Shown here piece after piece: positions 1-10,023 of a stretch of 64,000 nucleotides of DNA. Made by a program: the position numbers and the translations under genes. Numbering within the stretch: position 1 is the stretch's first letter; each line of letters begins with the position of its first letter. A model generated the notes under the pieces. That model saw nothing but the letters and a program-made list of their open reading frames with translations. It was not told the DNA's origin and did no database searches. Source of the stretch: OCS116 sp051531935 (GTDB lineage: Bacteria; Pseudomonadota; Alphaproteobacteria; Rhizobiales; OSC116); the NCBI GenBank assembly GCA_051531935.1, contig JAOPTR010000007.1:1-64000 (forward strand), written 5' to 3'.

Positions 1-2878
1 TAAACCCAGCCACAGGCGCATCGCATGATTTTTTCAATGTAATGTGTGGCGGCTCATCTGTTGGTAGATCTATAATCACACAGCCATCGGGCAACCCAGC
101 CACACTTTTATTTTGTGAGTTTAATGGGTTTTGCATTGCGCCTTTAGGCTTGTTTTGTTGATCAATGTAAGATTCATCGGTTATATCGACAAACGGACAG
201 TTAACAACGCTGACCGCATCATTACTTGCGGCAAAACTGAACGTCATATTAATCGTTGAACTTCCACCCGCTGCCATCAGCTCAGCACCCGGCAATTCGC
301 AAAGGCCAATATTGGCATTCGCATCAATGCATGTCCATGGCTCGTTTGATGTAATATTTGTCATCGGTCCTTGAATGGTGGCTGATCCTGTTGGATATGC
401 CCCAAAGCCATCCAAAACAGAAACAGTACTACCTGCAGGTAGGTTAGAGCCTGTTACCGTGATGGCACAATTTAGAGTATACGGGTCAGGCGCGGTTACA
501 GGGGCAATTGGTTCACAGGTTTTAGATACATTTAAATTGGGTGTCCATTGGGTGCTGACGCAATTGCCGTCGATTGCAGTTGGGTCTTTATCAACATCGG
601 AACGATAGTTAGCGCCAACACAATTTTGCGCGGTGAACGGACCATCGGTATTGGTGGTTTCGACAAATACTTGCACATCAATAAGCTCAGTACCAGTTGT
701 GCTAAACGCTGTTCCGTTAATTTCGCAACTCTGAGTGCCAGTACAGACAAAATTACCGCCTGTTGCCGGTGCCATAGAAATAAGCTGACCATTGGTATTG
801 CCAGTATTAACACTTGGCGTATCAGTTACCGTGATAATGCCTGTAAATGGTGCAGGTGTCGCTGTTACCGCAATTTGACAATCCCAAAGATGACCATTAA
901 CGCCTTGATGTGTACCAGTTTCAATGGCGCTACAAGTTTTCACAATTGATGTTTCCGAAGGTGGTGGTGGAGGCGTGTTTACCACTGGTAAATCAATAAC
1001 CACACAACCCGCAGGTAAGAAGCTTGATTTTTGTGTGAAAGGGTTTGACTGCTGAGCTGATTTTGAACCGTCGCCGCCCAAATTAATATTGCCTTCAAAA
1101 GCACAGTTTATAGCCGAGCCATTGCCTTGAGGATCAATCAATAAATTCATTGAAATGGTTGAGCTGCCATAAACACCATTACTGTCAAACAAATCTTGTG
1201 ATGGCAGTGAACATTGAGTTGTATTAACGCCATTTGAAACTGGCAAGTCATTACATACCCAATTGTCAACTGAAGTGATATCAGCCATCGCGTTTTGTAA
1301 AGTGCCAGTTGTACTTGGCATTGTGGCAAACATGTCGGTAAAACTAATTGTGCCTGTAGGCAAGTTTAGGCCTGTTACAGTGATGTCACATTGTAGCGCG
1401 ACAAGGCCATTATCAGTTAACACAGCTTCGTTACATGCTTTTGTGACTGAATAAGATGATTGCCAATCTGAATTTACACAATTACCTACAGTACTCACAC
1501 CATCGGCGCCTTCACTGGCGGTGTAAATGCCGTTTACGCAGTTTTGCAATGTATTTGTGCCATCATTTGGAGCAAAAACTTGCACATTGATAAGTTCTGG
1601 GCCTGTTGTATTGAAAACATCACCCTCGATTGTACATATAGGAGCAACCCCCGTGCAGATAAAATTGCCACGTGTGGCAGGCGACATTGAGGTGACCTGA
1701 CCATTTGTGCTGGGTGTATCAATAATAGTCAGCGTACCAGCAAAAGGTGCAGGCGTTGCGTTGACGGTGATTTGACAATTCCAGAATTGACCTTGAATAC
1801 CCTGATGTTCACCTGGAACCAGTGGTTCGCAGGTTTTGTTGATGTTAGTGTTTTCTAATTCGGGAGTGATGGTTGTGGGAATTACGGCTGTTACACAATT
1901 CCCATTAATGGTGATCGGGGCGGAACCATCAGCAGGGTCGTATGAGCCAGTTACACAATTTTCCAAAAATTCTGCTGTATCACTTGGTGGCAAATAAATG
2001 TTCACGGATATGATCTCAACCCCAGAATAAACGAAGGATGAACCAGAAAATACGCATGTCATTGTGTTCGTATCACAGTTGGAATTTAACTGAGAACTTA
2101 ACAGAAAAATAGACGTCGGTGTTCCTGATTGAAGTGTAAGAAGGTCTGAAATTGTTAGTGCGCCAGCAAAAGCACCAGTTGTTGGGAATGCAACGCTGAT
2201 TTGGCAATTCCAAACAGAGGAATAAATACTTGATACGGGTTCGGCACAGGTTTTTTCAATGCTCACTGCATTCGTATCCAGCACCCCGACAACACCATCA
2301 TCAACATAACCTGGTAATGGCAATTCAACACAATTAGTGGGTATGGCGTCAGATTTTGTTGGTGCAAAATCTGGCAAGGAGGAGCCTGCAATACGCGAAG
2401 ACCCTTGAAAAATATAGGGGCAATTTATAACGCTTGGAGGGTTATTCCACACTGTAAATTGAAATGTCATATTTATATTTGAGGTGCCAGCAGCAATCAA
2501 TTCGACATAAGGTAACTCACAAACTGAAACATGACCGCCAGTACCTGCAATGGGGAAACCACTATAGACGGCATCATATGTGCAATTCCAATTTTCATTG
2601 GATGATATATTTGTTGCCGATGCCATCGTGCCTTGTACAACAGCAGATGTACTTTGTGAAGACGAGCTAAAAAAATCGTAGAGTTTAAAATTTCCAGTTG
2701 CGATTAAGTTATGAGTCGTTATTGCGATGTTACAATTCATCGTCATCACACCGCTTATATCGCCAGTGATGGGTAGGCAGGTCTTACTAACCTCAACACC
2801 TGAAGCATCAGCGAATGCGTTTTGTGAAAATGTTACAGTCGCAAAAACGACCAAAAGTGCTGCTATAAGGTTTTTCAT
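1..2878 (-). CDS. Secreted DUF11-like cysteine-patterned repeat protein (3' end beyond window)
   Basis: The frame is open from ATG 2878 to the window edge, giving 959 residues with no stop. A strong Shine-Dalgarno (GGAGGGGG, 2886-2893) sits 7 nt upstream of the ATG. Residues 1-24 form a Sec signal peptide (MKN start, hydrophobic core, ending NAFA-D). The rest is a string of domains of about 130 residues resembling the DUF11/conserved-repeat family. Each begins with a KTC-like motif and carries regularly placed cysteines (C-x-I, W-x-C, C-x-L/I, N-C) that could form disulfides in the periplasm or outside the cell. Two variants, A (with a long A/G-rich SST-type strand) and B (with TPAPF and a double NC at the end), occur in the order A B B A B A before a seventh begins at the edge. 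It belongs with the two exported-protein genes upstream but has its own leader after a terminator. Function is unknown; a surface structural or adhesive role is inference. Confidence 0.85.
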   Translation of the reverse strand, partial: MKNLIAALLVVFATVTFSQNAFADASGVEVSKTCLPITGDISGVMTMNCNIAITTHNLIATGNFKLYDFFSSSSQSTSAVVQGTMASATNISSNENWNCTYDAVYSGFPIAGTGGHVSVCELPYVELIAAGTSNINMTFQFTVWNNPPSVINCPYIFQGSSRIAGSSLPDFAPTKSDAIPTNCVELPLPGYVDDGVVGVLDTNAVSIEKTCAEPVSSIYSSVWNCQISVAFPTTGAFAGALTISDLLTLQSGTPTSIFLLSSQLNSNCDTNTMTCVFSGSSFVYSGVEIISVNIYLPPSDTAEFLENCVTGSYDPADGSAPITINGNCVTAVIPTTITPELENTNINKTCEPLVPGEHQGIQGQFWNCQITVNATPAPFAGTLTIIDTPSTNGQVTSMSPATRGNFICTGVAPICTIEGDVFNTTGPELINVQVFAPNDGTNTLQNCVNGIYTASEGADGVSTVGNCVNSDWQSSYSVTKACNEAVLTDNGLVALQCDITVTGLNLPTGTISFTDMFATMPSTTGTLQNAMADITSVDNWVCNDLPVSNGVNTTQCSLPSQDLFDSNGVYGSSTISMNLLIDPQGNGSAINCAFEGNINLGGDGSKSAQQSNPFTQKSSFLPAGCVVIDLPVVNTPPPPPSETSIVKTCSAIETGTHQGVNGHLWDCQIAVTATPAPFTGIITVTDTPSVNTGNTNGQLISMAPATGGNFVCTGTQSCEINGTAFSTTGTELIDVQVFVETTNTDGPFTAQNCVGANYRSDVDKDPTAIDGNCVSTQWTPNLNVSKTCEPIAPVTAPDPYTLNCAITVTGSNLPAGSTVSVLDGFGAYPTGSATIQGPMTNITSNEPWTCIDANANIGLCELPGAELMAAGGSSTINMTFSFAASNDAVSVVNCPFVDITDESYIDQQNKPKGAMQNPLNSQNKSVAGLPDGCVIIDLPTDEPPHITLKKSCDAPVAGF

Positions 2879-3136
2879 TGATAATCCCCCTCCGAGATAG
2901 TCAAATAAATATAAGCGTATGGACTGTGCTTTAATTATCGCAAACAATATTAAGACAAGCACTTCAAAACATACAGATTTTCTATGCTATATGATTTTAC
3001 ATGAATGCAAACTGAATAGCCTGTTCATGTCTAGTTCAGATTAAAACCACTTAATTCTTATATAAAACACACAAAATGAATATTTATTTTCATATAAACT
3101 GAAAGTATTACAGTTATAAACACTTGGTGCCGAGCG

Positions 3137-3161
3137 AAAGCCCGTTTATTAGACGGGCTTT
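3137..3161 (-). terminator. Hairpin terminator after the 1531-residue exported protein
   Basis: A perfect 9-bp stem (AAAGCCCGT / ACGGGCTTT) with a 7-nt loop lies 46 bp downstream of the stop at 3207. The minus-strand T tract is short (TTT then CGCTC), so efficiency is uncertain. The rest of 2879-3206 is AT-rich leader for the gene at 1-2878, with no open frame worth calling. Confidence 0.6.
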
Positions 3162-3206
3162 AATGACTCTTTGAGTGAAGGCGTACCTATAGAAGCCAAA
3201 ATGACT

Positions 3207-6200
3207 TTATATTTTCTCATGCTCTTCTTTTGGTGGGAAGCCAATGTTTATTTTAATTTTAACACAGCCCACAATCGGTAATGGCGGTAAACCATTTTTG
3301 CAAGTTTTTGGTTGTGGTTTTGGATGAGATTCGGCCACTGGTTTCTTCTTAATTGCTAAACAGCCTTCACCTTTTGAAAATTTTGTGCCTTTAACACAGC
3401 CACAACTGGTTTTGTTTTTGCGGTACATTTTATTGTATCTACAGGCGCAAGAATTACCCTTTTTAACCGTTGTCGATTTTTGGCAGTTCAAAATTGGCCG
3501 CGGCATTGCTGGTAAATCTACAATAGCGCATGATGGTTCGGCTTGTTCTGAGGTGGCAATTCCAAGAGCAGACAATAACACCTCGTTAATTTCGCCATCA
3601 ACATCAAGCCCAAGACGTTCCTGCAATTGGCGGACACCTTCACGAGTTTTAACGCCAGGTTGCCCATCGGCAGGCCCGCCATCAATACCCAGCTTTTTCA
3701 TAGTGTCTTGTACTATAAAGGCGCGCTCATAAACACTGTTACCAATACCGACATAACCACAATTTTTGAATGCCCCGCCTTTGAGAAACCCTCGAATGGT
3801 CGCTGACACTTTAATGTCGCTCGATTGGCCAGGTTCTAATTCAATATCGCTCGAGCAGGAAGTGCTTTCGCCTTTGGTTTTTGAACATTTCCAGTTTTCA
3901 CCCTGCATTCTAACATTACGAGGTTTTAGTTTGCCTGAAACATCAGAAACGACAGTTAGACCAGAGTAGCGAGCATCACCAACATTGCTTAGATTTAAAT
4001 TGAAATCACAACCATATGTCTGCGCAGCTCTGTTAACAGTACAAGGCCCAGTCGATGTTTTAACCAATTCTAAAATAGCTTTTTTGCCGCTATCATTGTC
4101 ATTGGCCGCAATTTGCGGCAACTGCATCACTTGAATGGGCACACATATCTCGATAGCGCCAGAGGCATTTGTGCCCGCTTCACCAATTTTAACACAATTT
4201 TTAAGACCATCTAGGTTTTCACCAGCGGGCACAACTGCGCTCCAGTTAATGCTGGAACTGCCGCCTGATGCGATGAGCTGATCTGATGTAATGATACATT
4301 GGCTCGTATAAACCATGCCGAGACCGCTACATAACCAAGGCTCTAAGCTAGAGATACCAAGTGACCCTGCATAATTGGTCAGGCTAGATGTGTTCGATGA
4401 AACAGTGTCGAATAAGCCTAATACTTGGCCTGCAACCAGATTTTGACCAGACACATTAAGAATACAATTCACACTTCTATCGGGTAATAACATGGGGTCA
4501 CAAGTCTTGGTGACGGTTAATGTTGGCTCAATCGGTGCCGTTGGCGGCGTGTAATTTTCTGTCTCACAATAAGGCATAATTTGTGTGACCTGTGCACCAG
4601 AGGCAGAAACAGCCTGACCTGATGCACAATTGCGCCATGACATTGGGTCATTAGAAGGAATTGTCATCACCACGCTAATATCTGCGCTATCTGTAGCAAG
4701 GAATGTAGGCCCTGCAAATGTACAGCTTTCAGAAACCGAAGTGGCGCTTGAATTGCCATTATTTGTACAAGACCATTGTGAATTTGGCCCTGTGATCGAG
4801 GTTATTTGCCCGAGTTGATTGCCACTCAGCTGAGTAGCAACATCGTTAATCACCAATGTGCCATTAAAATCATTTAAGGTTGTGACGTTAATATTACAAT
4901 GCAGCTCAGGCCCAACGGGGCCTTCGATAAATGACTGACAAGTTTTAATAAGGTTGATTTCTGGTTGTTCGTCTATGACAGCTAACTCGAAATTTGCGCA
5001 AGAAGGGCCAGCAACAACCACGCCATCCAATTCGGCAGACGCACAATTTTCATCAGCCGTTACATCGTGGAACCAAATTTCGGCATTAATTGTAGAAGTA
5101 CCTAAATTATGCGGATAATCATTGCCAGATATTGTGCAATTAGGCGCTTGACCAGATGTAAATGGTGGTTGATCACATTGCCACGGATCAGTTGAACCAA
5201 GTTGATGCATAACCGAATGTGCGCTTTCAAAGCTAGTGCCCATATCTAGTTGTTCACTCACACTCAGATTGCCTGTAAATGGTGTGCCATCTGTTGTAAC
5301 TGTGATTTCACAATTAAATACAATTGGGTTTAGCAAACCATTGACGAATTCTGTGCAAGTTTTCTGAATGTCAAAAACAGTAGTGCTAGGCGTTGATGTA
5401 AAATCGTCTTCAACCCAACATGCTTGGTTGTTGCTTGTATCGGTTTCGATATCGCCAAGGGTTGGGCGGCTCATGCCGACATCGGCACAGTTTTTAGATT
5501 GCACGCTAGGGTCTAATATCGCAGGCCATAAGATTTGCACAGGCATAACAGCACCGGCGATTGGCACAGTGTAATAGCAATCCCAACTGCCAGAAGCTTG
5601 GCTACATGTCCAAGGGGCAGGGGCAACGGGCGCACCAAATGAGGCTACACCAGTTTGTGTTACAACAGGGTCATGCACCACAATGGTATCACCTGGCAAT
5701 AAAGTGCCTTGCGGCTTGTCAATTGTCACCACAAAACCATGTGGAGGCAATGGCGTACTGCCACCTAGGTCAGAAAATTCTATGCCAGATTTCCACTCTT
5801 TAGTGATGGATAGATCAATCGGGGTTGGGTCAGGGTCGGTAACGGGCGGTGTAAAATCATCTTCTACCCAGCATGCTTGATTGTTGCTTGTATCGGTTTC
5901 GATATCACCGAGGGTTGGGCGGCTCATGCCGACATCGGCACAGTTTTTAGATTGCACGCTAGGGTCTAATATCGCAGGCCATAAGATTTGCACAGGCATA
6001 ACAGCGCCGGAGGTTGGCACAGTGTAATAGCAATCCCAACTGCCAGAAGCTTGGCTACATGTCCAAGGGGCAGGGGCAACGGGCGCACCAAATGAGGCTA
6101 CACCAGTTTGTGTTACAACAGGGTCATGCACCACAATGGTATCACCTGGCAATAAAGTGCCTTGCGGCTTGTCAATTGTTACCACAAAACCATGTGGAGG

Positions 6201-7802
6201 CAATGGCGTACTGCCACCTAGGTCAGAAAATTCTATGCCAGATTTCCACTCTTTGGTGATGGATAGATCAATCGGAGTTGGGTCGGTGTTCGTGTCGCCA
6301 GTTGGCTCACAAATCAAATCATCTGGGATGGTAAGCTCAATATTACCTTCGCAACATAAATCCACACCAATGCCGATACCTGCACCCATTTGAGTAGCTG
6401 ATGAAGATAATAAAATACTTTGCCCTGGGGTTGCACCTGAGACGCTATATTCCAACATATTTAATTGATTTTGGCTGACAATAACCCCTTCTGTTTTAGA
6501 GGTTAGCTCGATAATATCAGGAGTGAAACTACCTGATTGATTGTTTTCAAGCGTGATTAAATAATTGCCTGTGGTGGCATCACACTGAATTTTTTCGGGT
6601 TTCACGTCTAGTGCTTTGCAACTACCTTCACAGGTTTCGCCATCCATGCACATGTCGTTAAAATAACCCGCAAAACCGCCTTCGTCGCTTTGAACAATCC
6701 GCTCACGGCGCGTTACGCCAGTTGGAGTGACAACTTCATAAGTTAGAATTGGCACCAAATCAAAACAACCACTGCTTGGTAAATTGCTTGAGTCCAAATC
6801 AAAACTGTAATTCCCCCCAGTGATTGTCGAGTTGCTAATTGTCAGAACCGAGCCATTTGCTTGACGGATTTCTAGTATGACATTCACATTCTTTGCGGAT
6901 AGCCCTTGCGGAACTTGGACTTCAAAACTACCTTTAATCGTGGTGGTTTTATGTGCGCCACAAGTTGGGTATAGTGGTTCAGGTGTGATGCTAGATTGAG
7001 GCTCTTCTGGCACCTCACATGTTGCACAGGTATCATCTAAATAAGCATAAGACACATGGCCACCATGGCCGCAATCACCTGCTGCAAAATACACCACAAC
7101 TTCTTTGCCAGTGTAACCTGTTAGGTCGAACTGAGCACATGTCCACGGAATGTAACGATGATTTTCATCATTGGGTGATGTATGGGCTCTAAAATTATAG
7201 CCACTTGCAGGTTCGAGTACTCGATCAATAATTGTTCCTGTTAAGGGGTCAACCGCAATGGCTTCGAACCTTGGTTCGGCACCTGTATAGCCTGTTGTTA
7301 CATCATGGGCTTTAAACATTAAGGCCGAAAATCTGAATTTATAAATTTCTTTGCCCGCTTCAACAATAAAGCGTTTTGCCACACCTTCAGAAACATAGCC
7401 GGACGAAGAAGTTAAATTATTTCCACCTAACCGAATAGATTGTCCACCTTCCACAACTTTTGGAATGATGCCGCCGACATTATAATCGTTTCCTGCGCTT
7501 TCGAGCATATGGCAGGATTTACCATAGGTATTTTCACTCGTGCATGATGATACAGGCGCAACAGTGCCTTTGGGGCCTAATGAGGTGAGCCAACCAATAT
7601 TCACTTTGCCAACGAATGGTGTCCAATCGGCCAAGCCTGCTTCAAAACCTTTGTTGGAGCATTGATTAACCAGAGTGGTGGTATCATATATCTGTTGCAA
7701 AACAGGGTTTGGTAAAGAAGCACTAAAAGCTGGTGTTAAGCCAGTTAGAATGATTAAACTTGCTGAAAAAACCTGAGAAATTTTATGAATAATTTTTTTC
7801 AT
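3207..7802 (-). CDS. Large exported multidomain protein with DUF11-like repeats, a PG-binding-like domain and a Cys-rich tail
   Basis: 1531 residues from ATG 7802. This start shares one base with the upstream stop (TGATG), has an AGGAG about 10 nt upstream, and begins a clear signal peptide (MKKIIHK, core to PAFSA). After it comes a jelly-roll-like N-terminal region (about 30-265) with paired cysteines, then a module ending in adjacent Cys-Cys (about 385-500) that also ends the upstream protein. Two nearly identical 151-residue DUF11-like units follow (about 505-800), then four more DUF11-like cysteine domains. Near residues 1370-1415 is a peptidoglycan-binding-1-like segment (DGQPGVKTREGVRQLQ, LGLDVDGE), and the tail has a compact cysteine cluster (CACRY, CGCVKG). 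The protein is probably exported with its upstream neighbour; attachment to peptidoglycan is inferred from the PG-binding segment. No enzymatic motif was seen. Confidence 0.85.
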   Translation of the reverse strand: MKKIIHKISQVFSASLIILTGLTPAFSASLPNPVLQQIYDTTTLVNQCSNKGFEAGLADWTPFVGKVNIGWLTSLGPKGTVAPVSSCTSENTYGKSCHMLESAGNDYNVGGIIPKVVEGGQSIRLGGNNLTSSSGYVSEGVAKRFIVEAGKEIYKFRFSALMFKAHDVTTGYTGAEPRFEAIAVDPLTGTIIDRVLEPASGYNFRAHTSPNDENHRYIPWTCAQFDLTGYTGKEVVVYFAAGDCGHGGHVSYAYLDDTCATCEVPEEPQSSITPEPLYPTCGAHKTTTIKGSFEVQVPQGLSAKNVNVILEIRQANGSVLTISNSTITGGNYSFDLDSSNLPSSGCFDLVPILTYEVVTPTGVTRRERIVQSDEGGFAGYFNDMCMDGETCEGSCKALDVKPEKIQCDATTGNYLITLENNQSGSFTPDIIELTSKTEGVIVSQNQLNMLEYSVSGATPGQSILLSSSATQMGAGIGIGVDLCCEGNIELTIPDDLICEPTGDTNTDPTPIDLSITKEWKSGIEFSDLGGSTPLPPHGFVVTIDKPQGTLLPGDTIVVHDPVVTQTGVASFGAPVAPAPWTCSQASGSWDCYYTVPTSGAVMPVQILWPAILDPSVQSKNCADVGMSRPTLGDIETDTSNNQACWVEDDFTPPVTDPDPTPIDLSITKEWKSGIEFSDLGGSTPLPPHGFVVTIDKPQGTLLPGDTIVVHDPVVTQTGVASFGAPVAPAPWTCSQASGSWDCYYTVPIAGAVMPVQILWPAILDPSVQSKNCADVGMSRPTLGDIETDTSNNQACWVEDDFTSTPSTTVFDIQKTCTEFVNGLLNPIVFNCEITVTTDGTPFTGNLSVSEQLDMGTSFESAHSVMHQLGSTDPWQCDQPPFTSGQAPNCTISGNDYPHNLGTSTINAEIWFHDVTADENCASAELDGVVVAGPSCANFELAVIDEQPEINLIKTCQSFIEGPVGPELHCNINVTTLNDFNGTLVINDVATQLSGNQLGQITSITGPNSQWSCTNNGNSSATSVSESCTFAGPTFLATDSADISVVMTIPSNDPMSWRNCASGQAVSASGAQVTQIMPYCETENYTPPTAPIEPTLTVTKTCDPMLLPDRSVNCILNVSGQNLVAGQVLGLFDTVSSNTSSLTNYAGSLGISSLEPWLCSGLGMVYTSQCIITSDQLIASGGSSSINWSAVVPAGENLDGLKNCVKIGEAGTNASGAIEICVPIQVMQLPQIAANDNDSGKKAILELVKTSTGPCTVNRAAQTYGCDFNLNLSNVGDARYSGLTVVSDVSGKLKPRNVRMQGENWKCSKTKGESTSCSSDIELEPGQSSDIKVSATIRGFLKGGAFKNCGYVGIGNSVYERAFIVQDTMKKLGIDGGPADGQPGVKTREGVRQLQERLGLDVDGEINEVLLSALGIATSEQAEPSCAIVDLPAMPRPILNCQKSTTVKKGNSCACRYNKMYRKNKTSCGCVKGTKFSKGEGCLAIKKKPVAESHPKPQPKTCKNGLPPLPIVGCVKIKINIGFPPKEEHEKI
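5401..6284 (-). repeat. 453-bp-period tandem duplication inside the exported-protein gene
   Basis: Two copies, 5401-5831 and 5854-6284, have a start-to-start period of exactly 453 bp (151 codons), so the reading frame is kept. The protein copies differ at only a few positions (for example PTSGAV against PIAGAV), and the DNA differs by scattered single substitutions. This indicates a recent duplication or ongoing gene conversion. Confidence 0.9.
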
Positions 7803-9838
7803 CAATTCGCCACTCCTACACAAATTTCGGTCGGCATTTCAAATTCTACCGATGCCTTACAGCATGAATACGGCATGCCTAATTTTTTCTGAACGCCATC
7901 ATATGCACAAAGGTCGAGTTTTGTTGCACCGCCAAGGTAGCCCAGTAAATCAACTGTAATCTCGCCCGGATAAGGCTCACTTTTTGGCAAACCCAAAACT
8001 GAATCATTAGGATCGGAAATTTTAACCATGTCCAAGCTGCCACCTGATTGATCGGTGAGGTTTACGGTTAAAACATAGCCGCCACTATTTGAATTACACA
8101 TTAATTTTGATTCAACTTTCACACAGTCGGGCTCTGGCAAAACTGGCGGAATTGGGGGTAATTCAGGGAAAGGTGTTAGCAAATCATCAAGTGGTTTATC
8201 AGGAACATCGCCTAAGCTAGAACCGCCACCATTGTTGCCACCAGCAGAGAGCTTGCCACTGCGGCAACCCAAAACCTCGACATCACCAACATGCCCGGCC
8301 ACTAGGTCTGTCGTTAACGCGCCATCATAATCTTGCATATAGCTAAACCAAGGTGGTGAGTTTAGATGGGCTTGCATGCCGATGGGGCTTGCCTGTACGC
8401 CATCTACCGCCAAGCGACCACCCGCAATTAATCGTTCGAATAAGTTTATGTCTTTTCGTAAATTTTCGCCAGTAACCCACAAGGTTTCACCGCAGGCACG
8501 CCAATTAAACTCGCCCTTATTGTCATATCCAGGGCCGATGGCGACACCACCAAGGCCATTGTTCAGATTTTCATAAAACCCGATTGCTAATATTTGTGGT
8601 TCTTCAACCCAAATAGATAAAGTTTCAGGCTTATCTTCTGGGTATTCTAATACAAACTTTAGGGTTTCAGCTTTAATCGGTACTGCCATTTTTTTATAAT
8701 TAAAATCGCCAATTTGGTCGCCACGTTGTGCCAATATCATTTCGCCATGTTTAGAAAAAACAATGTCAGAAATTTCAAACTGTGGATGCTTCTCACTGAG
8801 CGTAAGCTCCCACCGTGCATCGGGTAAAAACTCACCCGTTTTTTTATTTATACCGACTGACCAAATTGCAGGGCCATCAGCAACGCTATAATATAGGCGC
8901 GAATGATGAACCGCTAGCCCCCAAATACGGCGTTCAGCGGCTGCAAAATTCCAACTTTCTGGGTTTTCGACTTCAAATGTGGGGTCACTTAAATTAATCT
9001 TCTGCTCAACATCAAACTCAACTTCGAACATTTTATTTAACGCGCGCGCTTCTACACCATGGTCGAATTGCTGAAGATCATTGCCCTTGGCATCAATCCG
9101 ATGGATCATTCCGGTTTCTCTATCAGAAACAAATAATTGTTTATGTTGGCTATCATAGGCTAAATTACCCAAAGATGTTCCTGAATTGGCTCTGCCGTTT
9201 AATTCGACATTGGCAAAAATTTCAATTTGGCCTGTTTTTCCGTCGATTTTATATATTGTACCTGGGCCAGAAACATCATATCCGCCCCATTGGCCGCTCA
9301 TCCAAACTGCGTCTTCACTGCCACTGAGCAATCTATCTGGCACAAGATCGTTGTTTTTGTCGCTGCCAATGATTTGCAATCCAAACACTGAGCTTGCAGA
9401 TAAATACAGGTTTGGAAATTCGGCATCATCAATGGCGATGCCGAACACTTGCCCCACATCACGTGCTAAAATTTCATCAAAAACGGGAGTGCCGAGTTCA
9501 TTTCCGTTAAAGGTATGGCCAATTTTATTAGGTAAAATCAAGGTTGCCGACGCGCCATCCAAATCAATGAATTTATAAAAATCATCCGAATATACGCGCT
9601 GTTTTTCTTTGTCGGTTGTGGGGCGCCCTAAAAATGGTTTGATTTCTTTGTGGCCTGAAAACCCAGTGGTAACCACTGTTCCAGAGCTTAATAAAGATTT
9701 TTGAGCTCTTTGGGAAATAACTTGAGAAAATACGCCTTCCAAATTCTCAATATCTTGTGCAGTGATTGTCTGCTCTACAGCATTTACCGATAGAGGGCAG
9801 AGCATTAAAGATATCCATAAGACCCACGTAATTTTCAT
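7802..9838 (-). CDS. Exported beta-propeller-like protein with a C-terminal Cys-Cys module
   Basis: 678 residues from ATG 9838, chosen because it starts a signal peptide (MKITWVLW, core to SVNA-VEQ); an upstream ATG at 9904 would only add a polar extension. Residues about 60-510 contain repeated strand patterns of an NHL/SMP-30-type propeller: GTIYKIDGKTGQ, SDRETGMIHRID, GLAVHHSRLYY, ISDIVFSKHGE. After a proline-rich linker (LPPIPPVLPEP), the last 100 residues hold a module with C...GYVLTVN...C...SCCKA...C. The Cys-Cys pair and spacing resemble a segment in the next gene. The next gene starts within this stop codon, so the two are probably translationally coupled and exported together. The ligand or substrate is unknown; no catalytic residues were recognised. 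Confidence 0.75.
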   Translation of the reverse strand: MKITWVLWISLMLCPLSVNAVEQTITAQDIENLEGVFSQVISQRAQKSLLSSGTVVTTGFSGHKEIKPFLGRPTTDKEKQRVYSDDFYKFIDLDGASATLILPNKIGHTFNGNELGTPVFDEILARDVGQVFGIAIDDAEFPNLYLSASSVFGLQIIGSDKNNDLVPDRLLSGSEDAVWMSGQWGGYDVSGPGTIYKIDGKTGQIEIFANVELNGRANSGTSLGNLAYDSQHKQLFVSDRETGMIHRIDAKGNDLQQFDHGVEARALNKMFEVEFDVEQKINLSDPTFEVENPESWNFAAAERRIWGLAVHHSRLYYSVADGPAIWSVGINKKTGEFLPDARWELTLSEKHPQFEISDIVFSKHGEMILAQRGDQIGDFNYKKMAVPIKAETLKFVLEYPEDKPETLSIWVEEPQILAIGFYENLNNGLGGVAIGPGYDNKGEFNWRACGETLWVTGENLRKDINLFERLIAGGRLAVDGVQASPIGMQAHLNSPPWFSYMQDYDGALTTDLVAGHVGDVEVLGCRSGKLSAGGNNGGGSSLGDVPDKPLDDLLTPFPELPPIPPVLPEPDCVKVESKLMCNSNSGGYVLTVNLTDQSGGSLDMVKISDPNDSVLGLPKSEPYPGEITVDLLGYLGGATKLDLCAYDGVQKKLGMPYSCCKASVEFEMPTEICVGVAN

Positions 9839-9991
9839 AAATTCATCCCAAAAAAACTTAGAAATAACAGTTTGAATCAACAGCGTAATGTACTTATTTG
9901 ACATAATAAAGAACTATTTTTTCTCATATTGAACTAAAGTTCAGCGCGTGTATAGAGAAATTGTTCACCTTAAGGTTGTGTATTTGAAGGC

Positions 9992-10023
9992 AAAAAAAGA
10001 CGGTACATAAAAATGCACCGTCT
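9992..10023 (-). terminator. Rho-independent terminator ending the small RNA
   Basis: The stem AGACGGT/ACCGTCT extends past one mismatch with CAT/ATG around an A/T loop, and is followed on the minus strand by TTTTTTT (plus-strand A run 9992-9998). This is a canonical intrinsic terminator. Confidence 0.8.
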
